Assembly (NCBI GenBank): GCA_947044365.1
Contig: OX345636.1
Coordinates: 11,099,809-11,163,808 of the forward strand
DNA: 64,000 bases
DNA from: Petrosia ficiformis
Taxonomy: Eukaryota > Porifera > Demospongiae > Haplosclerida > Petrosiidae
Direction of reading: 5' to 3'
How positions within the stretch are numbered: position 1 is the first letter of the stretch; the number at the start of each line of letters is the position of its first letter. A model generated the notes under the pieces. It was given only the letters and a program-made list of their open reading frames with translations. It had not been told where the DNA came from and ran no database searches. The translations under genes were made by a program, and so were the position numbers. Positions 49,304 through 61,689 of the stretch are shown in pieces.

Positions 49304-50011
49304 ATAAATACATGTCCAATTGCTGGGTTACAATATAGTTGTGTATTATCTATGCATGGCCAGATTTAAGATACTTTGGTTTTCATTTATAAAGGTACCA
49401 AGATGCATGTAATAATTGACAACATTTCACAACCCTCAACTAACTCTCTATGTGACATTTGGAAAAATTGACAAAATGCATACCTTTAAATGCTTGGTAC
49501 TTGGCCATTATATGATTATAAATTTAGTCAACTAAATTTGGTGAGCACTATGTTAGTTGTCATCCAGTATAAAATGGTCAAAGCAAATATTTAAAGGTAA
49601 ACATTTGCTATTTCAAAAAAGTGCTTTTTTCACATTAATGGTCACATATATATAGTGGCAAATGTCTGATATTCATGTCTTCTTTGGAAAAAATGATCAG
49701 GAATGACAAATGACGTACACTGATAATCAGTACAGTAGATTTATCCTTATAATTTAACCATAGCAAATTGAACTTTCAATTACTTAGTTTGATGTCTTTA
49801 TACAATTAACAAATAATCTAATTAGTTTTTCATCTTTAGTTATGTAAGTTAGAATCACAAGTGTTTTACAATTTGAAAGTTATAATAGCTTAGAGATATA
49901 ACTTACAAAGTACACGAAAATTAAAATTAGTATATACTATAATTAATTATATGCTATTACATTCTTTTCTGCAAACATTTGTCACTCATGAAAGATTCCC
50001 CAGATATTCTC

Positions 50012-50335
50012 TCAATGTCTGTTCATATGCATGCAGGGTAATTTTTCAACAATTAAACTTGGAAAATAAATATTATCACAGAGCACATGAAAATATAATA
50101 ACAACTTTAACTCACTCTGAAAATCTAAAAATCTAAAAATCTCTTTACAAACAGTAACTGTACTGGCCACGTGACCATCACCACTCTCAAATAATATATA
50201 ATTATATAATTGATAATAATCTTGAAGTATAAGATATAATTCATTCATAACAGGAGAGGTATCACATTCAGAATTAAAGGAAATATCTTCAACATCTAAC
50301 TTAGTTCTTTTCGATTTCAGAGGCTTTTCCAACAC
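50012..50335 (-). other. Open frame of unknown status
   Basis: A 107-codon frame with a basic then acidic start (KPLKSKRTKLDVEDISF) in otherwise stop-rich sequence. It could be an exon, but I recognise no domain and cannot fix splice sites. Listed so that it is not lost. Confidence 0.15.
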
Positions 50336-50621
50336 AATTGCTCACTCCACCTACAATTTTTTATATATTGCAATGTGTATCAATCAAATTACCAGTACTA
50401 CTCTGTTTCAAATATTGGAATTATACATCTAGAGACTAGATACTGCACAATCTGATGAATACTTTTATGAATATTATATAATTACATAGCTGAATTCTTG
50501 AAACATACATATTCGTAATTGAACTCTTATTAACTATGTCATATATGAAAATTCATGTGCCTAGCATGCTAGCAATAGGCATAGACAAACACACACAACA
50601 AACAAACAAGTTGTCATAATT

Positions 50622-50946
50622 GCGGTGGCCCTGAAGGTCGCGATAGTCCCAACGTTCTACGTGACAATCCCAACGTTCTACGCGACAATCCCAACATTCT
50701 ACACGAAGGTCTCTAACGTTCTATGCTAGGCCAGTATTAATTAGAGCCACACCTCAAAAATTAATTCTTGCTATAAAATTTACGTGGCATCAATTGTCAT
50801 TACCAGCTTTTTACTGTTGGTGCTTTGTGTTTATGGCTGTGCAGGACTATCCCGAGATGACCCTGAAGTCAACAGTAAGTGACTAAGTTTGTACATAATT
50901 ACCAATAACATCTCTATCTATCTTTATATAAATCATAATTTCAAGT

Positions 50947-51011
<65 letters not shown>

Positions 51012-51345
51012 ATATGGTGTACAAACTTAGTCACTTACTGTTGACTTCAGGGTCATCTTGGGATAGTCCTGCACAGCCATAAACACAAAGCACCAACTGG
51101 TAATGACAATTGATGCCATGTAAATTTTATAGCAAGAATTAATTTTTGAGGTGTGGCTCTAATTAATGCTGGCCTAGTTAACACATTGTCACATACAACG
51201 TTAGAGACCTTCGTGTAGAATGTTGGGATTGTCACATGAATGTTAGAGACCTTCGCATAGAACAGATAGCACGTTGGGATTGTCACGTAGAACGTTGGGA
51301 TTGTCGCGTAGAACGTTGGGACTATCGCGACCTTCAGGGCCACCG
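50622..51345. repeat. Long inverted repeat with (TA)n centre and internal 18-23 bp repeats
   Basis: Arm 50622-50896 pairs with 51018-51345, sharing GTGGCCCTGAAGGTCGCGAT at the outer ends and TGACTAAGTTTGTACA at the inner ends. The loop contains a (TA)n run of about 55 bp (50948-51002). The outer part of each arm has repeats of AACGTTCTACGTGACAATCC type, with more units in the right arm. It resembles a foldback element. No target duplication was identified. Confidence 0.85.
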
Positions 51346-51459
51346 TACATAATGGCTTATCAAATTCATTAAGCATAGCCACAAAGGGCTTAGAAAAATA
51401 ACAATAATAAGCAGCCACAATGGCTTAGAAAATGAGCAGCCACAATGGCTTCGAAAATG

Positions 51460-51497
51460 AGCAGTCACAATGGCTAAGCTTAGCCATTGTGACTGCT
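51460..51497. repeat. Perfect 38-bp palindrome
   Basis: AGCAGTCACAATGGCTAAG followed by its exact complement, with no loop and AAGCTT in the centre. It sits among direct repeats of AGCAGCCACAATGGCTTAGA type at 51370-51460. Confidence 0.9.
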
Positions 51498-51513
51498 TAT
51501 TTTCTAAACCATT

Positions 51514-51565
51514 GTCACTGGGTCGAGTGTATGGTACGTAAGTACCATACACTCAACCCAGTGAC
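51514..51565. repeat. Hairpin with 24-bp arms
   Basis: GTCACTGGGT...GTGTATGGTAC pairs with GTACCATACAC...ACCCAGTGAC across GTAA, with one mismatch. It lies 16 bp from the 38-bp palindrome, so two hairpins sit side by side. Confidence 0.85.
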
Positions 51566-51794
51566 AGTACCAGTAATAAAAGGATGAATATAGTATATAT
51601 GTATAAAATTTAATAGATTTCATTTTATGTCAATACATACATACATATATATTCGACAAAGCCACACCCCTCACAATGAGGGTAGAGTATGTGTTGTACT
51701 ACAATATTGTTTGCGAATACATAACTGCAAAAATTAATAGGTTTTTTTTTAACCCTCATTTGGTTACATCACAATATTAATAATATCCTTCGAG

Positions 51795-51930
51795 TGATGT
51801 CCAGTATTGCCATCAAAGACTAAGATCACTTTGATACTGATTGAACCCTAACCACAAGGGAACCCTAACCCTACCCTAAATGAACCACATAATCATATTC
51901 ATGAGATTTTGATGGCAATGTTGGACATTG
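51795..51930. mobile_element. Short MITE with TTGCCATCAAA ends and CCCTAA units
   Basis: GTCCAGTATTGCCATCAAAG at the left and TTTTGATGGCAATGTTGGAC at the right are inverted copies. The interior has TGATTGAACCCTAACC and several more CCCTAA units. It is the longest of three copies seen (see 4317-4420 and 30485-30592). Confidence 0.7.
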
Positions 51931-53930
51931 AGTAAGTAACATGTTTTTCTTTCACAGATGTTAAGAATGGAATAATATACACATGTACCACAGGTTGTAT
52001 TAGTATTGTTTTTTTGTTACTATGCTTTATTATGACATGTACTTTATATATTAGTCAAGATATAATGACACTAGTACTTTTAAATATTAGCTAGTAGGAA
52101 AAACAAATCAACATTGAGGAAAACAAAATTACATCAAAACTCCTGTAACCAACTGAAGGTTAAAATTACCCGTTAGTATAATGTATTATACAGAGTAGTA
52201 TAATAAAAATGATGAGGGTGTGTGGCCTCATATGAATGTACATACACACACGACGGACATAAATCAATCATTATATCGGAAATACTACTATGCTGTATAA
52301 GTATAATAATATATACTCACACAAACAATCTGACTATCAGAACACAGATAATAACCCTGTAACAAGGGTGTATGGCTTCGTCAGAATGAATATACATACA
52401 TACACACAAACAGACGTAAATTAATCATCCTTATGATTGCTTTCCACAGGTTTTAATGTACATAATTTATAATTGTGGTCGAGCAAGTGAAAAGGGGTCA
52501 AAAGTAACAAAACGTTTTATGCACAAAATTCACAGAAACCAGATACTATTATGATTTGGCTGTTGTGTAACTATTGGCCTACAGATCATTATAGTTTGTG
52601 TAAGACAAGCTTTTTAAAGTATCCTCTATAAAATCTTTATAATTATTAATTATTAATTTCCTATTAATTAAATATTAAAAAGTATTAAAATTTGAGCATA
52701 GGCCATTTTCATATTGCAAAACCAATATATTTGATTACCTCAATTGCATGTGAATTTAATAAAATGTATAGTACATACCATATGCCATTCACACAATTAT
52801 TGCTGAATTGAAAAGTAAATTATTATTTTTAATAAATTTTGGTGTTATTCATAATAACTAATAGTAGAAGATGACTGATATGATATCCACCAGTTTTTAA
52901 AATCTGGATTCCACTGTAATTAGAGTCTACATGTCAGTGTACTTCTCACAATATTAATTTACATAAGAACTGATAACAGACACAGTACTTCATATCATCA
53001 ATTAAGTAATTAAACTGTTCCTCAGTAGTCTATTGCACATACGTAGAAACTTTGAATACAGTAGCTATCCTATATATAGTACAAGGTTGCTACCTGCAAG
53101 TATATAGCATATTATTACATGTATATGTATCTCCTGTGGTGTATTATTACTTTATTATCACTCCCATTCTAACAACAACAGATGTTACTTGCAAATATAA
53201 TTATGTTGTACTTATAATAGCAAATAACATCCTTTGTACTCCACAGATATATTATAGGGTAGTTAGCACATGTACATAAAAACGAAATTTTTGGCCTACG
53301 AAAATCGAATATCGATCAAAACACGAAAATTAGACCCCACAAACATATCACGCTATACAGTATTTCTACATGAAATAGAAGGGTAACTGAAGAATAGGCA
53401 ATATTTTAAGGTGTGTAAGACCTCTCTCATTCGATGATATCGAAAACTTACAGAGATGTCGTACTATCATATTCATACATACACTCCTGTTTTACCTTTG
53501 CAAATGTAAACAAATTTCTTCGCTGTACTTCCAACTTGAAAACTAATACATGAAATTACAAATAAGCCCAACATGTTATTGTACTATACATGGGTCACGA
53601 CGAACCAAGTTTGGTACTTTCCAGTACAAACAATAATGTCTCTACTCATCGAATCTGATTGGTACATTGGCTGTACATATAATTTTCACAACAATCACCT
53701 AAATCGTATAATAGCACAATGATTGGGTCACAAGACAATTCACAATTGAAACTTGCAGCATAGCTACATAAACTTACTAGCCATTGATTTTGCTGTTTTC
53801 AATAACAAATAAAAACCTTGTAATAAAGTGTATAATAGATATAATACACCCCACAAATAGTATTTACCACTGCAAATACTTGTTTCCAATTCCTATCCTT
53901 CAGTCTATTATCTAAGTAGAAATGGTCATT
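51931..53930. other. Gene-free interval
   Basis: AT-rich, with a fragment of the GGCCCGTAGGGCC family near 52425-52460 (CCTTATGATTGCTTTCCACA). The frame 53052-53279 has no domain. Nothing else is supportable. Confidence 0.4.
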
Positions 53931-53937
53931 ACATTTG

Positions 53938-54035
53938 TTAAAAATTCGACATCTCATGATGTCCATATCTACGTGCTACATCTAATGAAGTGTCACCAGG
54001 TATTCCGATTCTTACACTTACATGCAGCATTCTAC
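53938..54035 (-). other. Possible ankyrin-repeat exon end
   Basis: The minus-strand frame reads GDTSLDVARRYGHHEMSNF then stop. This matches the first helix of an ankyrin repeat (G-x-T-x-L-x-x-A-x-x-x-G-H). A second exon-like segment with a good acceptor and donor lies at about 54316-54238. Only one partial repeat is visible, so it may be a gene fragment or chance. Confidence 0.3.
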
Positions 54036-54840
54036 CCACACTGGTCAACACTAGTTGGAAATAACCACCACTCAGCATGAATTCACCACCACTTAACCAC
54101 CACTCAAATACATGTAATACATGTATAGGATACTGAGATAGTATTAAGTACATACTGGATAAACAGTACTAAATAACCACCACTCTAAATATGCTAGGGA
54201 GAACACTGTATATGTAAACGTATCAAGCTGACCTGAATTGTGGGAGTAGTGTTTGTTTGACTGGAACTTGATAGCATTCTGAACCCCTACAGAAGGATCT
54301 CCAGGACAAGAGATGTCTGATATGTATAACCCTAGGTAGAAAAAATTTCACTAGTAAATTTTAAGCTGAGATAGATGTAAATACACTAGTATAGTCAAGA
54401 ACAAATGACACATTGTCATATTTTAGGTCAATAGAATGTAATCATTAAAAGAAGTAGTAGAGTCTATGAGATGTTGCTTAAGCATTAGCTTTATGGTGTA
54501 GAATAGGGCTATTCCTTGAAGGAGGTAACAAAGGTTTACGAGACTATACTTAGGATTATCAGTTGACAGTGGTAACAATGTTAACTTTATGCAACTACTG
54601 ATATTCCTCACCCTCAACTCCTTCATATTCTTTATTCAGTCTCTTGGTATGTACTATTAACATAAGTTTATTTATAGGAAACTGGCAGCTAATTAGTACT
54701 TTTAGTTAGTCAACTGAAACAGAACTTTTTAATTATTATCAATTACTATACAATTTGAGAAACCAGCTACATCAGAGTTTTTGATAAGTTTTGAAGCATG
54801 GGCCAAATTGGCGCAACAATGGTTAGTGTATGTGCCATTG

Positions 54841-54942
54841 GGAATACATCTTGAACCAATTAACAAATAGTTAATGCTGTTAATGATAATTGTCACCAAC
54901 AGCATTAAGTATTTGTTAATTGGCTCAAGATGTATTTTAAGT
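54841..54942. repeat. Foldback with about 42-bp arms
   Basis: AATACATCTTGAACCAATTA at the left pairs with TTAATTGGCTCAAGATGTAT at the right, and the inner AATGCTGTT and AACAGCATT also pair. The loop is about 14 nt. Confidence 0.75.
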
Positions 54943-56080
54943 TTTTGTACCATGCCAAATAAGAAGCTCTTTGGGTCAATGGTCTGCCATATAAGCTTAT
55001 TAAAACATACTACAACTACAATTAAAATAATAAATACTAGATGAATGCAAAACATTGTGGGGGCGAAGTAGTACACGCCTATTAATTAGTTAAAGCTATT
55101 TCACCCCGCCTGGGGCCAAGTGGTCCCCGCGGGAGAAAAAGATGTACGTACGCAAGCAAGCAATCAATCAAGCAAGATTCTCGACTAGTGTGGGGCTTCG
55201 CCCCAATTACAAAGACAGCAATATAAATACATATATGTACAAGTAGCTACGTGTGTTGAACTAGTTAATGTATGGACACAGGTATAAGGATATAATTGTA
55301 TTATAGGTATAACATCTATTAGAATCTCATGAAATGGTAAAATATTCCTTTCAGTTAATCAAGATTAAGATTCATTATGACAATAATTGGAATGTTCAAG
55401 TTACACTTTAGATTTTTTCCCAAGCTATTGCTTGTAATATGAGAAGCTCTCCTTATCTGCTAAAGTGTTCAACAACACATTTTTACTCACTTATATTCCA
55501 CCCCTTTTTCTAGCCTCTATAACTTTGTAGTAGTATTATATAATTTGTGAATATTGTTCTACTCTGTACAAAAACACATCATATTACATCACAGTACCAT
55601 ATCTGATATTCCACCCCTTCAGAGCTAAACTAAAACACTGTCAACAACACTTTACAATAGAGTTAACTAGGGATGAGCAATTATTCAAGTATATCAGTAG
55701 CAATATCAGGTCACAGTTATATGTCTTGTAATTTTGTAAGTATAATCTCAATCTTATTTAGAACGTCACAAAGAAGGTAGTATTGGCATTCTCTTATCAC
55801 CACATCAATATAACATATACATGTAAATTAGTTTTCATATATACTGTAGACACTGCCTTTTGGAGGGAGAAACAATACTTAATTTCAGTTTTTGTTCTGT
55901 TTGTACTTATTTGAAATTACTACACTGTAAAAAGAAAATTGTTAAAATGAAAAAATTTGATTATTACAAGTTTCAAAAAATTAATATTGTAAATTTAGTT
56001 AGTTGGTCCTGTAGGATATGTGGGAAGGCCAAAACTAGTTTGTACCACTGAATTGTCAATTATTGAGATAATATGGTGCA
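54943..56080. other. Gene-free interval
   Basis: A GC-rich patch at 55100-55135 (CCCCGCCTGGGGCCAAGTGG) resembles part of a dispersed repeat. The frames at 54729-55076 and 55860-56051 lack domains. Confidence 0.35.
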
Positions 56081-56084
56081 GCTA

Positions 56085-56240
56085 TAAACCAGGTGGGGCC
56101 AATAGGCCACTATCTGAGGGGAAGTTGGGGATAGCGTTCATTTTGGATTGATTGTACTGGGAGCGAGGCCAACAAACCACTATCTGAGGGAAGCTAGAAG
56201 CTTGCATGGGATAGTGTTCATTTTGGATTGTACTGTCAAA
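56085..56240. repeat. Imperfect tandem duplication, about 75-80 bp
   Basis: CCACTATCTGAGGGGAAG through GTTCATTTTGGATTG recurs as CCACTATCTGAGGGAAGC through GTTCATTTTGGATTG, with a small insertion in the second unit. Confidence 0.7.
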
Positions 56241-57288
56241 ACAGGCAAGTGAAAAGGTGGATGATTACCCATCTTTAAACAACCTGTATGATGTGCAACT
56301 TCCTTGCAACTGTACTGACCAATAAATCAGTAATTTTAACAATTTTGTTTTTTAGAGTGTACTACTTGCTGGGATCTCACTAGGCATTTTGGTTATGTTG
56401 CACCATTATTTACACAGTTTGCATTACCAATTAAGCTCTGGAATTCAACCTGCACCACCATCTTTTTATGGATCAACAAAAACCTTTACAATATTGTAAA
56501 TACATTATTTACACTCTCAAGCTCACCAAATGACCATTTGAACACGCTTCAAGTAACTTAGTCACACCCACTTAATTTTTCGCAAAATTTGAAAATATCA
56601 GTGAAAGTTTATACATGCACCATCAATAGCTAACATCCTGATGAGAACACTAACTACTTCACATTAAGGATACATAATCATTATGCAATAATAATAATTA
56701 CATAAAGTACTTAATGCAATAGTAATAGTTATAAGCTAAATCTCTACACTACATGTATATTTAACATATATGTACATATTGTCTCATAAATTATGTCATG
56801 TGATCATTGATAGGATACCAAATTTAATTTCATCAACATGTTGATTTGTGCATTTTTGCCAATTTTTCCCCTCGCCAATAATTCCCACTATATGATAGTT
56901 TTAGTGATTATCATGATTACTGCTACATTTCAACACATCCTTAATGTTAGGTAGTAAGTAGTAGCTTGAAATAAATAATTATAAACTTTATTGGTACTTT
57001 TTCGACTCCGAACAGATATAGGATCATCAGTGAATCAATTCAATATGCTTGTGATGTTAATAAAATGGGAATACTATATATTATTGAGAAAATTCTTGTT
57101 TTTATTACCAGGCCTAGTTTGGAAAATCATGAGTAACTCATAAATAATTCGTACCAGAATGAAATCAGTATTGATTATTGGTAGACATCTAATGTTGATG
57201 TCAGGCTAGAGGAATATTAATAAAATCCCATATTGGTGCATACCTAACAAGTATAGAGCTACCTGGTAATACAGGAAAGAGGTACATA
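56241..57288. other. Gene-free interval
   Basis: No coding frame of note, no RNA gene and no repeat boundary that I can support. Confidence 0.45.
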
Positions 57289-57611
57289 CCGTATAGCCGG
57301 AAATATTGACGAGAATTATGTTTGGCGATTCACTCAATTGGCTGTATCTAATATTGGCGATTTCTTAACTAGCTCGTTGTTTTTCCTCCAAAGTAAGTCC
57401 AGGCAAACCAGATTGAGAGGAGTTTTTTCCACTTGAAGTAACGCAACATCCTTCACTCTTATAACGTGTTACAGTACCGTAGTATGCTTGTTTAAGGTAT
57501 AACAGGTGGCAGTGAAACCACACCCTGAAATATTAAAGATTTGCGAGCTTTTTTTTGGCGAATCGCCAATTCGCCAATATTTGTTCCTCGTCAATATTTC
57601 CGGCTATACGG
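57289..57611. mobile_element. TA-flanked MITE with perfect terminal inverted repeats
   Basis: The ends CCGTATAGCCGGAAATATTG are perfect inverted copies (about 24 bp) flanked by TA at 57287-57288 and 57612-57613. The interior carries GGCGATT/AATCGCC motifs near both ends. It is consistent with a Tc1/mariner-class non-autonomous element. Confidence 0.85.
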
Positions 57612-57780
57612 TAGTAGCCAGCCCCTCCCACTTACGCTCAGTTCCATCTCTCTACTTATACTGAACAACTCACGATCTTAGTAATAAAGTCTACTGTTAC
57701 AGATAGAACTTTCAAATAATCTGATCTTTCAAAAGTTTTCTTTTTTGTAGTGCCATATTCTCTGAAACTGATTATCAGGA

Positions 57781-58557
57781 ATCAGAGAGTACGGTAGTAC
57801 TCTCTATGTAGGGATGGCACGGAAAAAAAAATGGCCGCCCATGCATTTCAATTGCAAGTGATGAGCTGAAATCTCTGGTAATATATACACATAAGTTTCT
57901 ATACACACATGCCTGTTTATATCTAGTGTTTTTATGACTACCAATACCTTCTAGATGGCCGATGATTATTGTTAAGGTAGAGAACCGGCGAGTGGCAAAA
58001 CTGGCAAAATCTTCATCATATTATATATTAATATTATTTTCCAGACAAATCATTTTTTTGTTTGTTGACCTATCACGATGATTCTAGCACCATTCCCGTC
58101 GCATTTATAGTAAAATTCTGGTCGTAAAGTATCGAGATGATATCTTCAGATAGTATGAAAGAAGACAGTCTCAACGACTACAAAGATTTGATCTGGAATT
58201 GGACGCCATTTTCCTAAGTGGAATTTAATTACGCATGCGCATTTGTATACTCTTAACATGGAAGCTGAAAAGGTGGAAGTGTTTGGCATTGTAATAACAT
58301 TTGTGAGTTTGTGAGCAAATACTAATAATAATTATTAATATTAAAGCAATTGTATAATAATATTGTATACTATGATAAGCATTGGAATACTGAATGGTTG
58401 ACACAGTGACTGACACTACTTCTTGTAGGACTGCAGACAGTGATGTAAGTGAATAGAGAATATACATCATCTGTAAGTGAAAGAGAATGATAATCAATAC
58501 ATAAACAAAAGACTGACCTTCATTGATGAACAAATTTTAATGCATTTTTGATTGCAT
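57781..58557 (-). repeat. Promoter-like repeat, right copy of an inverted pair
   Basis: Inverted counterpart of 45495-46264 with a few indels. It keeps the NRF1-like ACGCATGCGCA near 58232, the GGACGCCATTTTCC start-like site near 58202, and the GAGAACCGGC block near 57980. The minus-strand frame at 58225-58533 is not a recognisable protein. Confidence 0.7.
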
Positions 58558-58630
58558 GATTTCATAATATATAGTATTTCTGCAATCTACAAAAAAACAT
58601 TCACATCGTTTAGAAAAAAATCAATGAAAA

Positions 58631-58936
58631 CAAGAATAATAAAAAACATTTTCAATAAAAATGAAAGAAGATGTAGGGATGTCAAAACCCAAAAAGCAAG
58701 CAAACAAGGTTGGGAAGCTAACTTAGGACCCAAAATTAAACAAACCACTTCCATATAACCCTACATAATTACAGCTCTTTGTACAGAGGTGTAAGCACTT
58801 ATGTAGGGTTATATGGAAGTGGTTTGTTTAATTTTGGGTCCTAAGTTAGCTTACCAACCTTGTTTGCTTGCTTTTTGGGTTTTGACATCCCTACATCTTC
58901 TTTCATTTTTATTGAAAATGTTTTTTATTATTCTTG
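58631..58936. mobile_element. Foldback MITE with about 140-bp arms
   Basis: Left arm 58631-58772 and right arm 58795-58936 are near-perfect complements (AAGAATAATAAAAAACATTT outer end, ACTTCCATATAACCCTACAT inner end), with a spacer of about 22 bp. Half of a related element lies at about 5710-5930. It has no coding capacity. Confidence 0.9.
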
Positions 58937-59670
58937 TACTAAAGAGGTCTGTCGAGTTTCAATTTGTGTGTTGTTTGAGATTATATTTTGATGTATTTAA
59001 TAGTATGACAGGAATCAGAATACTACAACATCGAGTCTAGGTGTAAACTCCATCAGGACATTATCATCCAAAAATTGATAATTTAATATCGTACCCCAAC
59101 ATCAATCTAGTGAGGGATGAGTTAGGACAATGTGGTAATTTAAAACACTCATCATTTGACTGTTATATACATGTTCATGTATGTACTGATACTGATCCAA
59201 TGTTACATCTACATGTACAATGTACCTTCTGGTTCTGATTCGGAAATCAGCATAATTCTGAATAATTATGAGTACCTTAAAAGTGCTTAATGATGCTATA
59301 TTCATAAAAAATGACATTGTTAGTACACTTATTATAATATTGGTTACATTTTTCAGAACTAAACCATTACTAGGAATAATGGCCAATAATAACTGATACC
59401 ATTTACTGATTCAATTATCATCACTACATGTGTGTGTATCTAACTATTTCAATGACTGAGTATCCAGATTTCCATTACTAATAGCCAAACTTATTAACCT
59501 CCAAATTACAATTAATTTAGTTTACCTTTCCACCAAATTACAAATATTTACAAAAACCTCAAAACATGATTGCGATTGCATACATGTAATTGCATGTAGA
59601 TATGTACATGTAATTACATGTACATACATTTAATTACATGTACATACATGTACTGTGTATTATAATTTTA

Positions 59671-59756
59671 GGTTAGATTATAGAGTTGGTGAATGGGATC
59701 CTGACCTCAAGAAATATCTTAAGACACTAGATAAGAAGAAAACTGTTGTTCTATGT
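59671..59756 (+). pseudogene. Isolated exon resembling AP endonuclease (APEX1/ExoIII family)
   Basis: After TTTTAG the frame reads LDYRVGEWDPDLKKYLKTL then DKKKTVVLCN. This matches the segment of cellular class II AP endonucleases just before the conserved GDLNVAH loop (human form: YR...WD...LK.L...K.LVLC). A donor-like CTAT|GTAATG follows. I found no neighbouring exon with the N-terminal or GDLNVAH parts. It is probably a gene fragment; an intact gene with very long introns cannot be excluded. LINE endonuclease domains are less similar in this segment. Confidence 0.5.
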
Positions 59757-59835
59757 AATGTTTTATGTGAAATTAATAGTGATATTATTGCATAGTACCA
59801 ATTTACTACATTCATACTTAGTTATAGTATATATC

Positions 59836-61550
59836 CATGAACCCCGCCAAAGGCAGGGAAGGAGCATACAACTGCTATATAAAATGCTGTGTCAACCTTT
59901 GTTAAACGAATTGCACAAAACGCCCATATAGGGGCAAACACTAAGCAAACAAGCGGAAGGCACTTAGTAGCTGACGATACACAAAACTTTACTGACAAAC
60001 TGTGCCCAATGCACGTGGAGTGCTAGTATAGTATTAACATAAACACTAATGGAGTTAGCAAAGAGAAAGGCAGCTGTAGTGAACCTATGTCCCATGAAGA
60101 GAACCAGATCAACAACACTTGCTTCACTACCTCAAGAGGCAATGAAGAATATGGGAGTGTATAAAATATGTGGCAGCGCAAAGAAAAAAGCTACAGGCCA
60201 AAACAATGACGGATAGACTTCATAAGAGTTTCCGAGGAAGGTTAGTTGCTCACGAAAGAACAGCATCCACTACTCCCACTCTACTTGTAAGATACTTCAC
60301 CTCCTTCTTCAACTATATATATAGCTTTTGTTGCCATTTGTATCACGTACAGGATACAGCGCTAGGCGTGTATGTTTACCAAAAGAATTTGAAACACATT
60401 ATGAATATTATTATCTCAAGTACTTTCGTTCGACAAAGGTTGACACAGTGTGCCCGTGCCAGTTAGTGATCGTGCTGGTTAGTGGATAAAAAAAAAATTG
60501 ACAGGCGTAAAGTAATGTCACGTAATGTAAAGTAATTAATTATCATTAGCGCTATAGCTAAAGCGCTCAACCAGAAGAGCAGATAAAAGGATAGCTGACA
60601 AGAACAAGTATAGTATAGCCTTGTTAGCATTTGAAGTCTGGATTTGGCAACATGTTAGTGATTTAGTTTACTTGGCTACAGATTTCAAACGAGCGCCGTC
60701 GGGACGGGACCCTCGCCTACGTGGCAAGGTAATACAAACTATAATTTCGAAATATAATATGCCAAAAGATTATAATTATCATTGCTCGTTTGTATGGTCA
60801 TATAATAATGAGAATGTTTACTTCAGATTGTTTAGTTTGTGTATAAAACATATTAAGTTATAAAACCGTACTGGCATGTTAGTTTTTATAATAATATTAT
60901 AATAGATATATATATATATATATATATATAAATTATATAAACTAACATGTCACTACTTATTACTTAGTATGATTATACAAGTCTCTTCCTTGTCTATACT
61001 ATAAGTCTTACATTTTAGTCTCTGTATTATTTGAAAGAAGAAAGAAAGATCCTCAATTCGTCTTGTGAAATATTCCACAAAGACAGCATCCTCAAAACTG
61101 CTGACGTTCGAGTAACGTGCACAGCACATGACTTTGAAAAATTGAAATAGGCGGAGTTTGAAAGTAATGGAGAATGCTTGGAGCCAGTACTCGATGTTGT
61201 AGCAACCACTACCCAAATTTTGTTTGCTTTTATGTGGTGCTTTGCTAGCGATAGTCATGATACAGGAGTAGTTATGTTTTGATGTGTCCAGATGCCTCCA
61301 CGAGTCTTCTCAAGTCTGGAAACAGTAACCGTGAGTTATAAACATTGTGATAACTTTATAACCGAAAGGTTTAAGAAGAATTCCTACGTTATTTTTTTCC
61401 TTGTATAATTTGAAGTCTACCAGTACCCCTTTTGAAATGTCAATGTTTTTATTTTTCCAGAAAAATTGCTAACACACACACACAGACACACAGACAAAAC
61501 GATTACCATACCCTTCCGCCTACGCTACGCGGCGAGGGTAATAAAACAGC
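59836..61550. other. Probable repeat of unknown class
   Basis: Begins near CATGAACCCCGCCAAAGGCA and ends near CCTACGCTACGCGGCGAGGG, two GC-rich patches unlike the neighbours. It contains frames at 60049-60155 (MELAKRKAAVVNLCPMKRTR...) and 60170-60466 without a domain I recognise, and a TA run at 60905-60930. I cannot assign a superfamily. Confidence 0.3.
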
Positions 61551-61680
61551 CATGCCAGTTAGTGATATTGAGTTTCTCACTAAACCAGAACACTTATAGC
61601 CATGCCAGTTAGTGATATTGAGTTTGTCACCACTTGAACATGTAATAATAGCCATGCCAGTTAGTGATATTGACTAACCA
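61548..61680. repeat. AGCCATGCCAGTTAGTGATA tandem repeat, three units
   Basis: The core AGCCATGCCAGTTAGTGATA-TTGA recurs at about 61549, 61600 and 61651, a period of 51-52 bp with diverged tails. Confidence 0.8.
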
Positions 61681-61689
61681 GAACAATTG

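Noticed and set aside
51845..51885. Telomere or chromosome end
   Set aside because: Only a few broken CCCTAA units lie inside a MITE flanked by ordinary sequence.
55096..55140. GC-rich hairpin as a structured RNA
   Set aside because: The CCCGCCTGGGGCC patch is short and looks like part of a dispersed repeat; no promoter boxes or terminator were seen.
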